7,587 bases of DNA from assembly GCA_964347835.1 (NCBI GenBank), contig CAYFZR010000086.1, positions 1 to 7,587 of the forward strand, read 5' to 3'. The DNA comes from CAYFZR01 sp964347835 [NCBI: uncultured archaeon]. Its GTDB lineage: Archaea; CAYFZR01. The notes under the pieces are model-generated. The model saw only the letters and a program-made list of their open reading frames with translations. It searched no databases and was not told the origin of the DNA. The position numbers and the translations under genes are program-made. Of the stretch, positions 1 through 6,087 are shown in pieces; position 1 is the stretch's first letter, and each line of letters opens with the position of its first letter.

Positions 1-237
1 GGAAGAAAACAACTTATTGAAGGACCCGTTAGAAAAAATTCAAAAGTCGTGATTGTAGACGATGTAACCACTACAGGTAAATCGATTCTCCGCGCTTATG
101 AAGCAGTAAAAGAATTAGACTGCGAAGTTATAAAGACGATAACTATAATTGATAGACAAGAAGGGGCAAAAGATCTTTTAGAAAGAAAAGGCATTTATCT
201 CACTTCTATATTCAAAAAAGAAGATTTTTTGGTATAA
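1..237 (+). CDS. pyrE: Orotate phosphoribosyltransferase, C-terminal part (5' end outside window)
   Basis: The reading frame is open from base 1 and ends at TAA 235-237, giving the last 78 residues. PyrE transfers the phosphoribosyl group of PRPP to orotate to make OMP in cytosolic pyrimidine synthesis. The PRPP-binding signature of type I phosphoribosyltransferases is clear: VVIVDDVTTTGKS (bases 49-87), with the paired aspartates that bind the ribose and the TTTGKS phosphate loop. Upstream residues IEGPV and downstream IIDRQEGAKDLLERKGI followed by SIFKKEDF are typical of OPRTase C-termini (the regulatory-style 'DRQEGA' strand and the 'FTxxDL'-like end). An ATG at 49 lies inside the domain, so it is not the start. 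The gene is followed by a 53-base spacer that carries the promoter of the next gene. Other type I phosphoribosyltransferases are less likely because of the DRQEGA segment. Confidence 0.93.
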   Translation, partial: GRKQLIEGPVRKNSKVVIVDDVTTTGKSILRAYEAVKELDCEVIKTITIIDRQEGAKDLLERKGIYLTSIFKKEDFLV

Positions 238-258
238 AAATTCACAGTTCAGAGTATA

Positions 259-266
259 TTTTAAAT
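259..266 (+). promoter_or_regulatory. Archaeal TATA-like box for the PIN gene
   Basis: TTTTAAAT is centred about 28 bases before the ATG at 291. Archaeal transcription starts about 25-27 bases after the TATA centre, which puts the start near base 288 and makes the mRNA effectively leaderless. No Shine-Dalgarno site is present before the ATG, which agrees. A TTCACAGT word lies just upstream (241-248). Confidence 0.5.
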
Positions 267-290
267 AACAGATTTCTATAACCAAAGAAC

Positions 291-713
291 ATGGAATTTA
301 TCTATCTAAACACGAACATTTATCTCGATTATTGGTACAATAGAAAAGATCGCCTAAGGCCTCTCGGAGAATTCGCATTTTCCATTTTAAGAAGAACTAT
401 TGACTGTGAATTTATAATACTTGTTTCAGATCTTGTCTTTAAAGAATTGGGCACTCAAATAAATGAAGAAGCAATCAAAGAACTTTTCTCTGATTTAAAA
501 AAAAGAAATAAACTAATAACTTCGAGAATAGAAGAAAAAGACATAGAAGACGCCAACAACCTTAAAAAAAGGCACCCGATGATTCCTTTTCCAGATCTTC
601 TTCATTATGCAAAAGCCATCAATACAAAGGCTAAATATCTAGTAACAAGAGACGAACACTATGATTTGCTGCCACCAGAAAAAATACTCATTAGAAAGCC
701 AGAAGAACTTTAA
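291..713 (+). CDS. PIN-domain protein with Asn in place of the first catalytic Asp
   Basis: This 140-residue protein has the layout of a VapC-like PIN domain, a metal-dependent ribonuclease fold. The N-terminal strand reads EFIYLNTNIYLDYW, the counterpart of the usual YLDTNIxLDYW, but the first acidic residue is Asn7 (codon AAC at 309-311) instead of Asp. Other expected acids are present: Glu52 in the VFKELG helix, Asp102 in PFPDLLHYAKA, and Asp121 in LVTRDEHY. The start ATG is supported by a TATA-like box placed for leaderless transcription. Its TAA overlaps by four bases the stop of the opposite-strand Panacea gene. There is no antitoxin in the usual place directly upstream; pyrE precedes it. 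It may be an inactive or altered PIN protein, a toxin paired with the convergent gene, or a solitary nuclease that uses Asn7 or Asp13. Confidence 0.8.
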   Translation: MEFIYLNTNIYLDYWYNRKDRLRPLGEFAFSILRRTIDCEFIILVSDLVFKELGTQINEEAIKELFSDLKKRNKLITSRIEEKDIEDANNLKKRHPMIPFPDLLHYAKAINTKAKYLVTRDEHYDLLPPEKILIRKPEEL

Positions 714-1336
714 TCTAATTCTAAATCTTTTATTATATTTTTTTCTTCCTTATCTTTTAGAAATTCCTGCAAAATCTCCTCTTTATCTTCATCAGTTAAT
801 TGTTTCTCGTTTAATGACCCATAATGCTTTGCAAGGATCCTGTAAGGGCTAGAGACTGGGATTTCTTCATCTAGTATTATCTCCTTAACATATTTTCTGA
901 AATCTATCACCTCCCCAAATTCCGACTCTCTATACGGAACAGTAGATTTTGTGAAATTAATTAACTCATAAGTTCGCTTAAATTTCCAGTCTTTCAATAC
1001 ATCTTCTAATGTAGAAATCTCTTCTTCTGATAGATTCACAGTGGTTTCACTAACATTTGGCTTGAAGAAGGATGCTTCATGCCCATTTCTTGTGGTTTCA
1101 TAGTCTATTAAAATATCTTCCCCGGAAATAACTTCACCTATAAGATCAATATCAGGGCTCCATGGACCATAACGATAATTATAAAAGCACGCATTCGTTA
1201 GTCTTTTACCAAATTTTTTAATGTGGTATATCTCAGATACGTAGATAAGTTTCATTAGCCTTCTCTCTGTCAAAAACTTGGTTTTAAACGCAAAATATAC
1301 TATGATATCACGGATTTTTTTATCAATAGGTTTCAT
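710..1336 (-). CDS. Panacea (SocA-like, DUF4065) domain protein, putative antitoxin
   Basis: The protein has 208 residues when started at ATG 1336. Residues about 5-150 match the Panacea/DUF4065 pattern as I know it: an N-terminal helix (DIIVYFAFKT), the RLMKLIYVSEIYHIKKFGKRLT helix pair, and FYNYRYGPWSPDI, the hallmark 'xxGPxxP' turn at residues 57-60. The family includes the proteolytic adaptor antitoxin SocA and many toxin-neutralising Panacea domains, so an antitoxin or adaptor role is inferred. The tail of about 50 residues is charged and helical (TDEDKEEILQEFLKDKEEK). A TTG at 1360 would extend the frame by eight residues, but it overlaps the promoter region. A TATAAA box at 1363-1368 predicts transcription from about 1339, supporting ATG 1336 with almost no leader. 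It is convergent with the PIN gene and shares four bases with it at the stops. No toxin gene precedes it on its own strand; livG lies upstream. Confidence 0.78.
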   Translation of the reverse strand: MKPIDKKIRDIIVYFAFKTKFLTERRLMKLIYVSEIYHIKKFGKRLTNACFYNYRYGPWSPDIDLIGEVISGEDILIDYETTRNGHEASFFKPNVSETTVNLSEEEISTLEDVLKDWKFKRTYELINFTKSTVPYRESEFGEVIDFRKYVKEIILDEEIPVSSPYRILAKHYGSLNEKQLTDEDKEEILQEFLKDKEEKNIIKDLELD

Positions 1337-1362
1337 ACTTGATTTTTGTATATATAACAAAA

Positions 1363-1368
1363 TTTATA
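1363..1368 (-). promoter_or_regulatory. Archaeal TATA box for the Panacea gene
   Basis: TATAAA on the minus strand is centred about 29 bases before the ATG at 1336, so the predicted transcript start is near 1339. This argues against the upstream TTG at 1360 as start codon and suggests the gene is transcribed separately from the liv operon. Confidence 0.5.
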
Positions 1369-1400
1369 AGTTTTTTGGAAAATTCATAATTTTTGCATTC

Positions 1401-1464
1401 TTGAGTTCGCGAAGCTACGGATTACCACCGTTTTTCTACGCGGAAAACCAATACTAGAACTTGA
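1401..1464. other. Possible nested stem structure downstream of livG
   Basis: Three nested pairings lie in 64 bases that are GC-richer than the flanking spacer. AGTTC 1404-1408 pairs with GAACT 1457-1461, and U-G/G-U and U-A pairs extend it to 1401 and 1464. GCG 1409-1411 pairs with CGC 1439-1441. ACGG 1417-1420 pairs with CCGT 1428-1431 around a seven-base loop. On the plus strand the inner hairpin is followed by a short T run, but no plus-strand gene ends here. It could be a small RNA, a processing or termination structure of the liv mRNA, or chance. I do not recognise it as a tRNA or box C/D RNA. Confidence 0.22.
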
Positions 1465-1497
1465 TGAATGTGCTACTTTCATAGCCACGCTGCACAT

Positions 1498-2226
1498 CTA
1501 GTAAATATATCTCACTCCCAGATAAGCCTCTATCACTCTTTCATTCGTTGCAATTTCCTCAGGTTTTCCTTCTGCTATTTTATTTCCGTTATCGAGGACG
1601 ATAATTCTTTCGCATATCTCCATTATCGCCTTCAAAACATGATCGATAACGAATACGGTTACTCCTGTCTCTCTTACTTTTATAAGTAAGTCTAAAGCAT
1701 CAACCATTGCCGTAGGACTTAAACCTGCGGCAACTTCGTCTAAAAGCAATAGTTTTGGTTTGGTTGCTAGAGCCTTAGCGAGTTCTAACCTCTTTTGCTC
1801 AGTTACGGTTAAGTCTTTTCCTAAAGTATTTTCCTTATCAGCGAGTCCAACAAAATTTAAAAGATCTGCTGCCTCGTTCTTAGCATCTTTTATGGTCAAG
1901 CCATCTTTTTTTCCAAACATTAGACCGATCATAACGTTGTTGAGTGTTGGCATGTTTAGAAACGGTCTTGCAATTTGAAAGGTTCTTCCTATTCCTCTTC
2001 TACAAATCTGATGAGGTTTTAGCGCGGTAATATCTTTTCCATCGAAAATTATCCTGCCAGAAGTTGGAGGAACCAGACCGCTTATTATATCGAAGAGCGT
2101 AGTCTTTCCTGCTCCATTAGGTCCTATCAGACCTACAACTTCACCCATTTCAATCGAAAAGTCCAAATTGTTGAGTACACGAAGAGATCCGTAAAATTTT
2201 GTGATTTTTTCCCCTTCAAGTATCAT
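1498..2226 (-). CDS. livG: Branched-chain amino acid ABC transporter ATP-binding protein LivG
   Basis: This is the cytoplasmic ATPase that drives the transporter formed with the LivH and LivM permeases (242 residues from ATG 2226). Visible motifs, numbered from that ATG: Walker A GPNGAGKTT at 35-43, Q-loop Gln84 in GRTFQIARPF, Walker B LLLLDE at 159-164, AAGLSP D-loop, and the switch His196 in VIDHVLKAI. RTFQ, the LFDIISGL segment and the C-terminal IEAYLG are typical of LivG rather than LivF. The ABC signature is LTVTEQKRLELAKAL: the usual Gly of LSGGQ is replaced, as happens in a LivG subgroup with LTLADxKRLE-type signatures. ATG 2226 is chosen over an in-frame TTG at 2232 because AGAGG (2234-2238) is spaced seven bases from it. 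The gene overlaps the end of livM by 11 bases. No livF follows. Confidence 0.95.
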   Translation of the reverse strand: MILEGEKITKFYGSLRVLNNLDFSIEMGEVVGLIGPNGAGKTTLFDIISGLVPPTSGRIIFDGKDITALKPHQICRRGIGRTFQIARPFLNMPTLNNVMIGLMFGKKDGLTIKDAKNEAADLLNFVGLADKENTLGKDLTVTEQKRLELAKALATKPKLLLLDEVAAGLSPTAMVDALDLLIKVRETGVTVFVIDHVLKAIMEICERIIVLDNGNKIAEGKPEEIATNERVIEAYLGVRYIY

Positions 2227-3175
2227 AAACAATCCTCTTCCTTTCCTCCAACCAGCCTACGATGCCTCTTGGCATGAATAATATTACGATCACAATAGCA
2301 AGCCCGTACATTAACTCATGCGCGGTGGTAGATATCGGATGAAATATCAGTTCATTCGTCAGATATAGTATGGTGGCTCCAAGTACTGGTCCTATAACTG
2401 TGAGCATTCCCCCAAACATGGACATGACAAGCGGTATTGCTGAGAATGATAGACCATACACTATTTCTGGCTCAATATAATGTATTATGTGAGCGTAAAG
2501 TGCTCCACAAACCCCTGTAAAAAATGCACTAATCAACAAGGCAAGTAATTTGTATTTAAAGGCATTTACTCCCAGTACTTCGGCGGTTTCTTCTCCTTCG
2601 CGGATCGCTGAAAAAGCAAATCCCAATCTTGATTTCATCATCCTATGGGTAAAAATTGTTAGGACAAGCAATAAGATCATCAAAACATAGTAGGTACCAG
2701 TTCTGCTAGCATAAAAATCAATGGTTATGGTCGAAATCGTAATACTTGAAAACGAAGGAATTCCTATCAATCCCAAGGGTCCGTTGGTAAATTCAGAATT
2801 CAAGGTTATAATCCTCGGAATCTCCACAAAGGCTAAGGTAGCCAGTGAGAAATATGGACCTTTTAGCCTAAAACACGTTAATCCGATTACTGAAGAGAAG
2901 AGCATCGCCATTACCCCGCCAAAAAATAAAGCAATCCAAGGAGAAATCCCCGCTTTTAGGCTCAACAAAGCCGATGTGTAAGCACCCAAACCAAAAAAAG
3001 CAGCGTGTCCGAACGATATCTGTCCTGCATAACCTAAAATACTCCAACTTAGGGCAAGAAATGCAAAGAGAAAAGCCATGTTTAGCAAATACAGATAATA
3101 ATCGTCAAACCCTAAAAAAACCGGTAGAAGGAATAGAAAAATTGTAAATAGACCATAAAACTTATTATTTGGCAT
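2216..3175 (-). CDS. livM: Branched-chain amino acid ABC transporter permease LivM
   Basis: This 319-residue integral membrane protein is one of the two permeases that form the transport channel in the cytoplasmic membrane. Hydrophobic segments run through most of the chain, starting at residues 8-20 and 28-48. LivM hallmarks are present: GYAGQISFGHAAFFGLGAY (48-66), the KGPYFSLATLAF segment (105-116), GPLGL (132-136), the cytoplasmic ATPase-contact loop around SRLGFAFSAIREGEETAEV (182-200) followed by LGVN, and the C-terminal PRGIVG (302-307). It starts at ATG 3175, ten bases after the livH stop, with AGAGGGT (3181-3187) as ribosome site five bases upstream. It is the third gene of the operon. 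The length is normal for the family, and I see no truncation. Confidence 0.95.
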   Translation of the reverse strand: MPNNKFYGLFTIFLFLLPVFLGFDDYYLYLLNMAFLFAFLALSWSILGYAGQISFGHAAFFGLGAYTSALLSLKAGISPWIALFFGGVMAMLFSSVIGLTCFRLKGPYFSLATLAFVEIPRIITLNSEFTNGPLGLIGIPSFSSITISTITIDFYASRTGTYYVLMILLLVLTIFTHRMMKSRLGFAFSAIREGEETAEVLGVNAFKYKLLALLISAFFTGVCGALYAHIIHYIEPEIVYGLSFSAIPLVMSMFGGMLTVIGPVLGATILYLTNELIFHPISTTAHELMYGLAIVIVILFMPRGIVGWLEERKRIVYDT

Positions 3176-3180
3176 ACGCG

Positions 3181-3187
3181 ACCCTCT
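3181..3187 (-). promoter_or_regulatory. Shine-Dalgarno site of livM
   Basis: AGAGGGT ends five bases before ATG 3175 and overlaps the livH stop codon, consistent with coupled translation of the two permease genes. Confidence 0.6.
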
Positions 3188-4046
3188 AATAGTGCTTTCC
3201 CTCGAATAATCCGCGCGGTCTCATAAGCAGTAGGGCTATAAGTATTGCACTGCTTGCAAGCTCTCTCCATTGCGAGCCCAGTATCGCTACCGTAAGGGAT
3301 TCACCTACACCTAAAACGATTCCTCCTGCCAATATACCACCGATGTTACCGACCCCCGCAAATATAGTAACTATTAGCGCGATAATTGTCGCTTTTATAC
3401 CCACAGAAGGATATAAATAGTCAATGGATGCGAAAAGAGGTCCTGCTGCTCCAGTCATAGCCACACCAATGCTAAATGCTAAAAAATCGATACGATGTAT
3501 ATTTATTCCAGTCATAGCCGCTGCCTCTCTATCTTGGCTTGTTGCACGCATAGCCTTACCGAAATATGTTTTTTTCAGGAGATAATGTAAAAAAAGAATC
3601 GAAGATAAGGAGAATATAAAGACTAATATCCTAACAAGACTTGTGTTAACAATTCCAAGGGAAATGCTCTTTTCTAAAGAATCTATTACGATTACCCTAT
3701 AGTTTCCGCTCCATAGAGCAAGCATTGAATTTTGTAGAAAAAGAGAGAGACCAAAGGTTAGTACTAATGTGTTTAGTTCGTATGGTTCCTTAGTATATGC
3801 CAAAATTCTCTGAAAAATGGTGCCCAATATGACAAGACCCAACATAGATGCGGGTATTGCCATAAATGGATTAATTCCGTATATTTTCCATAACCAGTAG
3901 CCTATATATCCTCCTATAACCACAAATTCCCCGTGAGCTAAGTTAAATACTCTTGTTACTCCAAAAATAAGGGAGAAACCGGTTGCTATTACCGCATAGA
4001 AAGTTCCGAGCAAAATTCCAGATACAAGTGATTGCGTTAATACCAT
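3186..4046 (-). CDS. livH: Branched-chain amino acid ABC transporter permease LivH
   Basis: This 286-residue membrane permease pairs with LivM. It starts with a hydrophobic segment (QSLVSGILLGTFYAVIATG) and carries the LivH signatures GFSLIFGVTRVFNLAHGEF (23-41), the cytoplasmic coupling loop GKAMRATSQDREAAAMTGIN (163-182), the glycine-rich GVGNIGGILAGGIVLGVGE near residues 231-249, and the C-terminal MRPRGLF (275-281). Its ATG shares one base with the TAA of livK (TAATG), which implies translational coupling; GAAGGT just before it is a weak ribosome site. All membrane segments expected for the family appear intact. Substrate specificity cannot be read from the permease. Confidence 0.95.
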   Translation of the reverse strand: MVLTQSLVSGILLGTFYAVIATGFSLIFGVTRVFNLAHGEFVVIGGYIGYWLWKIYGINPFMAIPASMLGLVILGTIFQRILAYTKEPYELNTLVLTFGLSLFLQNSMLALWSGNYRVIVIDSLEKSISLGIVNTSLVRILVFIFSLSSILFLHYLLKKTYFGKAMRATSQDREAAAMTGINIHRIDFLAFSIGVAMTGAAGPLFASIDYLYPSVGIKATIIALIVTIFAGVGNIGGILAGGIVLGVGESLTVAILGSQWRELASSAILIALLLMRPRGLFEGKHY

Positions 4047-5251
4047 TACCTTCTCTCACTCCATCTGGGCATAGGATATATCGCATTTCCGGTAGATCTC
4101 TCCTTTGGGTAAATTACTACGTGGGTACCGTTTTGTATCTGAAACACTACCCGCGTATAATACAACGGATCTCCGTTTTCATCGAACTTTAGTCTTTCTA
4201 AGGGTAACATTATATCCGTCTTGGTTAATTCATCCCTGATATTTTCTCCAGTTAGAGGAAGACCTTTATCCAACGTCCTTTCAATTGCCTCAAGCAGTGC
4301 CTTGGTGGAGGTATAACCATGGCTGGTAATCGGCTTAGGATCATATCCAAATTTTCTCCTAAAGCCTTCTATATATGCTTCTGACTGTTCTTCTGTCCCT
4401 GGTGTAGTTATTCCTATCTCCCATCCTACCGTACCGAATATATATTCAGCGTTTTCTTTCATCTCTGGGATAAACTCAGGATCCTCCACTCCAAATGCTC
4501 CAAGATACGCCTTTACATCTACGTTGTTTCCTTTTAATTGACGGATCATTTTCATGTGATCGTCAGTGAAGGCATCCACTACCAATACCTCGGCACCCTG
4601 ATCCTGAACTTTTGCCAGTAGCGGAGTAAAATCTGGCGTTCCTGGTCTAAATTTCTCAAAAACAGAAACTTTTACTCCTTTTTTCTCAAATACATCTTTT
4701 TGGTGGTTTGCAAGTTCCGTAGAACCGGGAGTACTCGAATACAGAATTGCTACATTTTTAGGTTCGAATAATTCTAATACTACCCCGGTAGTCGCATCTA
4801 TGAAGGCTTTTACGTTGCTTATTCTGAAGAAGTACTTATTGCCTCTTTTTGAAAGGTCTATTTGAAGAGAAGCGGACGCTAGATACGGAACCTGATATTT
4901 TTGAGCAACCTCGCTAATAGGACCGACCAGACTATCTACGTATCCTCCTGTTAGAGCTAAAACATTTTCCTTTGAACATAGTTCTTCTGCCGCTGCAATA
5001 GCGCGCTCGGGCTTACTTTGATCATCTCTGTAGATAAGAGTAACGTTTCTTCCATTTATACCGCCCTTTGAGTTTATCTCTTCTAGAGCATATAAAGCGC
5101 CATCATGTACTCCAGTCCCATCCTTTGAAAAACTGCCCGTCATTGGATCAATTTCTCCTATAACTATCTTCTCAGGCTTTTCTGGCGGCTTTGTAATACA
5201 GCCAAAAACCATTACAACAATCAACAAAATGAGACAGATTCTCTTTTTCAA
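4046..5251 (-). CDS. livK: Branched-chain amino acid ABC transporter substrate-binding lipoprotein LivK-like
   Basis: This is the extracellular solute-binding protein of the transporter, 401 residues, in the type 1 periplasmic-binding (Peripla_BP_6) family. The N-terminus is a lipoprotein signal: KKR, a hydrophobic core LILLIVVMV, then lipobox VFGC with the lipidated Cys at 18, followed by a Pro/Lys-rich linker. The body opens with IVIGEIDPMTGSFSKDG and shows family landmarks: GALYALEEINSKGGINGRNV (51-70), LTGGYVDS (100-107), PYLASAS near 122-128, KYFFRI (139-144) and the second-lobe strand EVLVVDAF (221-228). The start is TTG 5251, set by a near-perfect GGAGGTG five bases upstream; no ATG fits. 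It heads the operon and has its own promoter downstream of vapC. The ligand may be Leu/Ile/Val, but the family also binds amides, urea and aromatic acids. Confidence 0.92.
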   Translation of the reverse strand: MKKRICLILLIVVMVFGCITKPPEKPEKIVIGEIDPMTGSFSKDGTGVHDGALYALEEINSKGGINGRNVTLIYRDDQSKPERAIAAAEELCSKENVLALTGGYVDSLVGPISEVAQKYQVPYLASASLQIDLSKRGNKYFFRISNVKAFIDATTGVVLELFEPKNVAILYSSTPGSTELANHQKDVFEKKGVKVSVFEKFRPGTPDFTPLLAKVQDQGAEVLVVDAFTDDHMKMIRQLKGNNVDVKAYLGAFGVEDPEFIPEMKENAEYIFGTVGWEIGITTPGTEEQSEAYIEGFRRKFGYDPKPITSHGYTSTKALLEAIERTLDKGLPLTGENIRDELTKTDIMLPLERLKFDENGDPLYYTRVVFQIQNGTHVVIYPKERSTGNAIYPMPRWSERR

Positions 5252-5256
5252 TATCC

Positions 5257-5263
5257 CACCTCC
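5257..5263 (-). promoter_or_regulatory. Strong Shine-Dalgarno site fixing the TTG start of livK
   Basis: GGAGGTG on the minus strand ends five bases before TTG 5251. The lipoprotein signal peptide begins directly after it, so this site decides a non-ATG start. Confidence 0.75.
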
Positions 5264-5303
5264 AACTTAATAATCCTGATTTTTCATTTAATATTTAATT
5301 TTT

Positions 5304-5309
5304 TTTATA
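5304..5309 (-). promoter_or_regulatory. Likely TATA box of the liv operon
   Basis: TATAAA in an A-rich tract, with predicted transcription start near 5280, would give a leader of about 29 bases that includes the Shine-Dalgarno site. Alternative AT boxes at 5288-5300 and 5321-5327 are also possible; the whole spacer 5264-5358 is very AT-rich, with A5T10 at 5336-5350. Confidence 0.4.
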
Positions 5310-5358
5310 TCACATAGTTTTTTAAAATTACTGTGAAAAATTTTTTTTTTGTGAATTA

Positions 5359-5760
5359 CTAGATTTCAAAAATTCTTTGTATGCCGTCAACGGAGTCAAA
5401 TCTTTCATCAAAAGATATAATCTTATTTATATCGTTGTTTTTCATAAACACTACAACGGTAGAGTCCGTAAATGAAAGATTCTTGTATGTCCTAAATATA
5501 TGGTAGGATGCATCTATTGTTTTTCTGTCTGTTTTCATTAATATTAGATCTGAGGACAGTATGTAATTTAGCACATCGATAGAAGTTTCAGGAGAAGATC
5601 TCCTTCGTATAAAGGTTAGTATCTCGTCCATTATGTAATCGGTAATCACTCCCTCAAAAACCCCCTCATCGTATCTTCTTATAATCTTTGCAGACTCTTC
5701 ATGAAATTTGTCTCTGGGATTAAAAGCCCCTATAATAACGTTTGAATCTATAAATATCAT
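5359..5760 (-). CDS. vapC: VapC-type PIN-domain ribonuclease toxin
   Basis: This 133-residue PIN domain is the toxin half of a VapBC pair. VapC enzymes cut RNA, often tRNA or rRNA, using Mg/Mn held by conserved acids. The four expected acids are visible: Asp5 in MIFIDSNVIIGAF, Glu46 in YIMDEILTF, Asp99 in LSFTDSTVVVFMK and Asp118 in IISFDERFD. The length is normal. The ATG overlaps the vapB stop as ATGA (5757-5760), and GAGGTAG inside vapB serves as ribosome site, so translation is coupled. This PIN domain has an intact catalytic set, unlike the one at 291-713. The gene ends just before the AT-rich liv promoter spacer. Confidence 0.92.
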   Translation of the reverse strand: MIFIDSNVIIGAFNPRDKFHEESAKIIRRYDEGVFEGVITDYIMDEILTFIRRRSSPETSIDVLNYILSSDLILMKTDRKTIDASYHIFRTYKNLSFTDSTVVVFMKNNDINKIISFDERFDSVDGIQRIFEI

Positions 5761-5987
5761 TTGTAAACTACCTCATCGATCATTTGAGGATCAGTCTCGC
5801 CCATATCGATCTTACCTATTAGAACAGAGAGTTTTTTCTTTTTTCTAAAACTTATGGATAGTTTTTTATCCTCAATTATCCATACTACCTCGTCTTCTGG
5901 TTCCAAACCGAATTCTTTCCGAATTTTTGATGGAATAACGACTTGGAAGCCCTTAGAGATCTTAGTCTTTTCACACACAACGCCCAT
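5757..5987 (-). CDS. vapB: VapB-type antitoxin, AbrB/SpoVT family
   Basis: This 76-residue protein starts with a swapped-hairpin AbrB DNA-binding domain: KTKISKGFQVVIPSKIRKEFGLEPEDEVVWI (residues 7-37), with the typical KGFQVVIPSKIRKEFG core. The charged tail (ISFRKKKKLSVLIGKIDMGETDPQMIDEVV) is where such antitoxins bind their PIN partner. It presumably neutralises the downstream VapC and represses its own promoter, as is usual for the family. In-frame TTG 5999 and GTG 5996 lie upstream, but GGTGAA (5992-5997) is well spaced from ATG 5987, and the conserved domain begins within seven residues of it. It is divergent from the HisB-like gene, with 100 bases between the two start codons. Confidence 0.9.
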   Translation of the reverse strand: MGVVCEKTKISKGFQVVIPSKIRKEFGLEPEDEVVWIIEDKKLSISFRKKKKLSVLIGKIDMGETDPQMIDEVVYK

Positions 5988-6019
5988 GAAATTCACCAAT
6001 TAATTTAAAATTCACAAGA

Positions 6020-6027
6020 TATTTAAG
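6020..6027 (-). promoter_or_regulatory. Likely TATA box of vapBC
   Basis: CTTAAATA on the minus strand predicts transcription from about 5997, just before the GGTGAA ribosome site and ATG 5987. The imperfect inverted words TTCACAA (6011-6017) and TTTGTGTAA (6039-6047) flank it and could serve as an operator for VapB; this is inference. Confidence 0.4.
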
Positions 6028-6051
6028 AACTTTTGTAATTTGTGTAAAATC

Positions 6052-6059
6052 TTTTTAAG
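6052..6059 (+). promoter_or_regulatory. Likely TATA box of the HisB-like gene
   Basis: TTTTTAAG predicts transcription from about 6082, which lies after the in-frame ATG 6073 and six bases before ATG 6088. It therefore supports 6088 as the true start on a nearly leaderless mRNA. Confidence 0.45.
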
Positions 6060-6087
6060 TGAGTAGTTATACATGAAGGGCTTGACT

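Noticed and set aside
661-852. Plus-strand frame across the PIN/Panacea junction
   Set aside because: It lies over the PIN end and antisense to the Panacea gene, has no ribosome site, and its product shows no recognisable domain.
1380-1390. AAATTCATAAT repeated at 6608-6618
   Set aside because: Eleven-base AT-rich word in two spacers with no shared context; easily explained by base composition.
1461-1467. TTGATGA as box C of a C/D guide RNA
   Set aside because: The first base does not fit the RUGAUGA consensus and no CUGA box D follows at a suitable distance.
1384-1497. A 37-residue minus-strand frame starting directly after the livG stop, considered as a small gene or livF remnant
   Set aside because: No ribosome site at proper spacing, no resemblance to LivF motifs, and serine-rich composition unlike its neighbours; more likely non-coding.
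1468-1978. Plus-strand frames antisense to livG
   Set aside because: Shadow frames of a strongly conserved ATPase gene; no promoter or family match.
2721-2981. 86-residue plus-strand frame inside livM
   Set aside because: Antisense to conserved LivM segments; no independent evidence.
3983-4192. Plus-strand frame antisense to the livK/livH junction
   Set aside because: Covers two well-supported coupled genes on the other strand; composition is shadow-like.
5336-5350. A5T10 tract as a plus-strand terminator
   Set aside because: No plus-strand gene ends here; vapC and livK run on the minus strand, so the tract is probably just part of the AT-rich promoter spacer.
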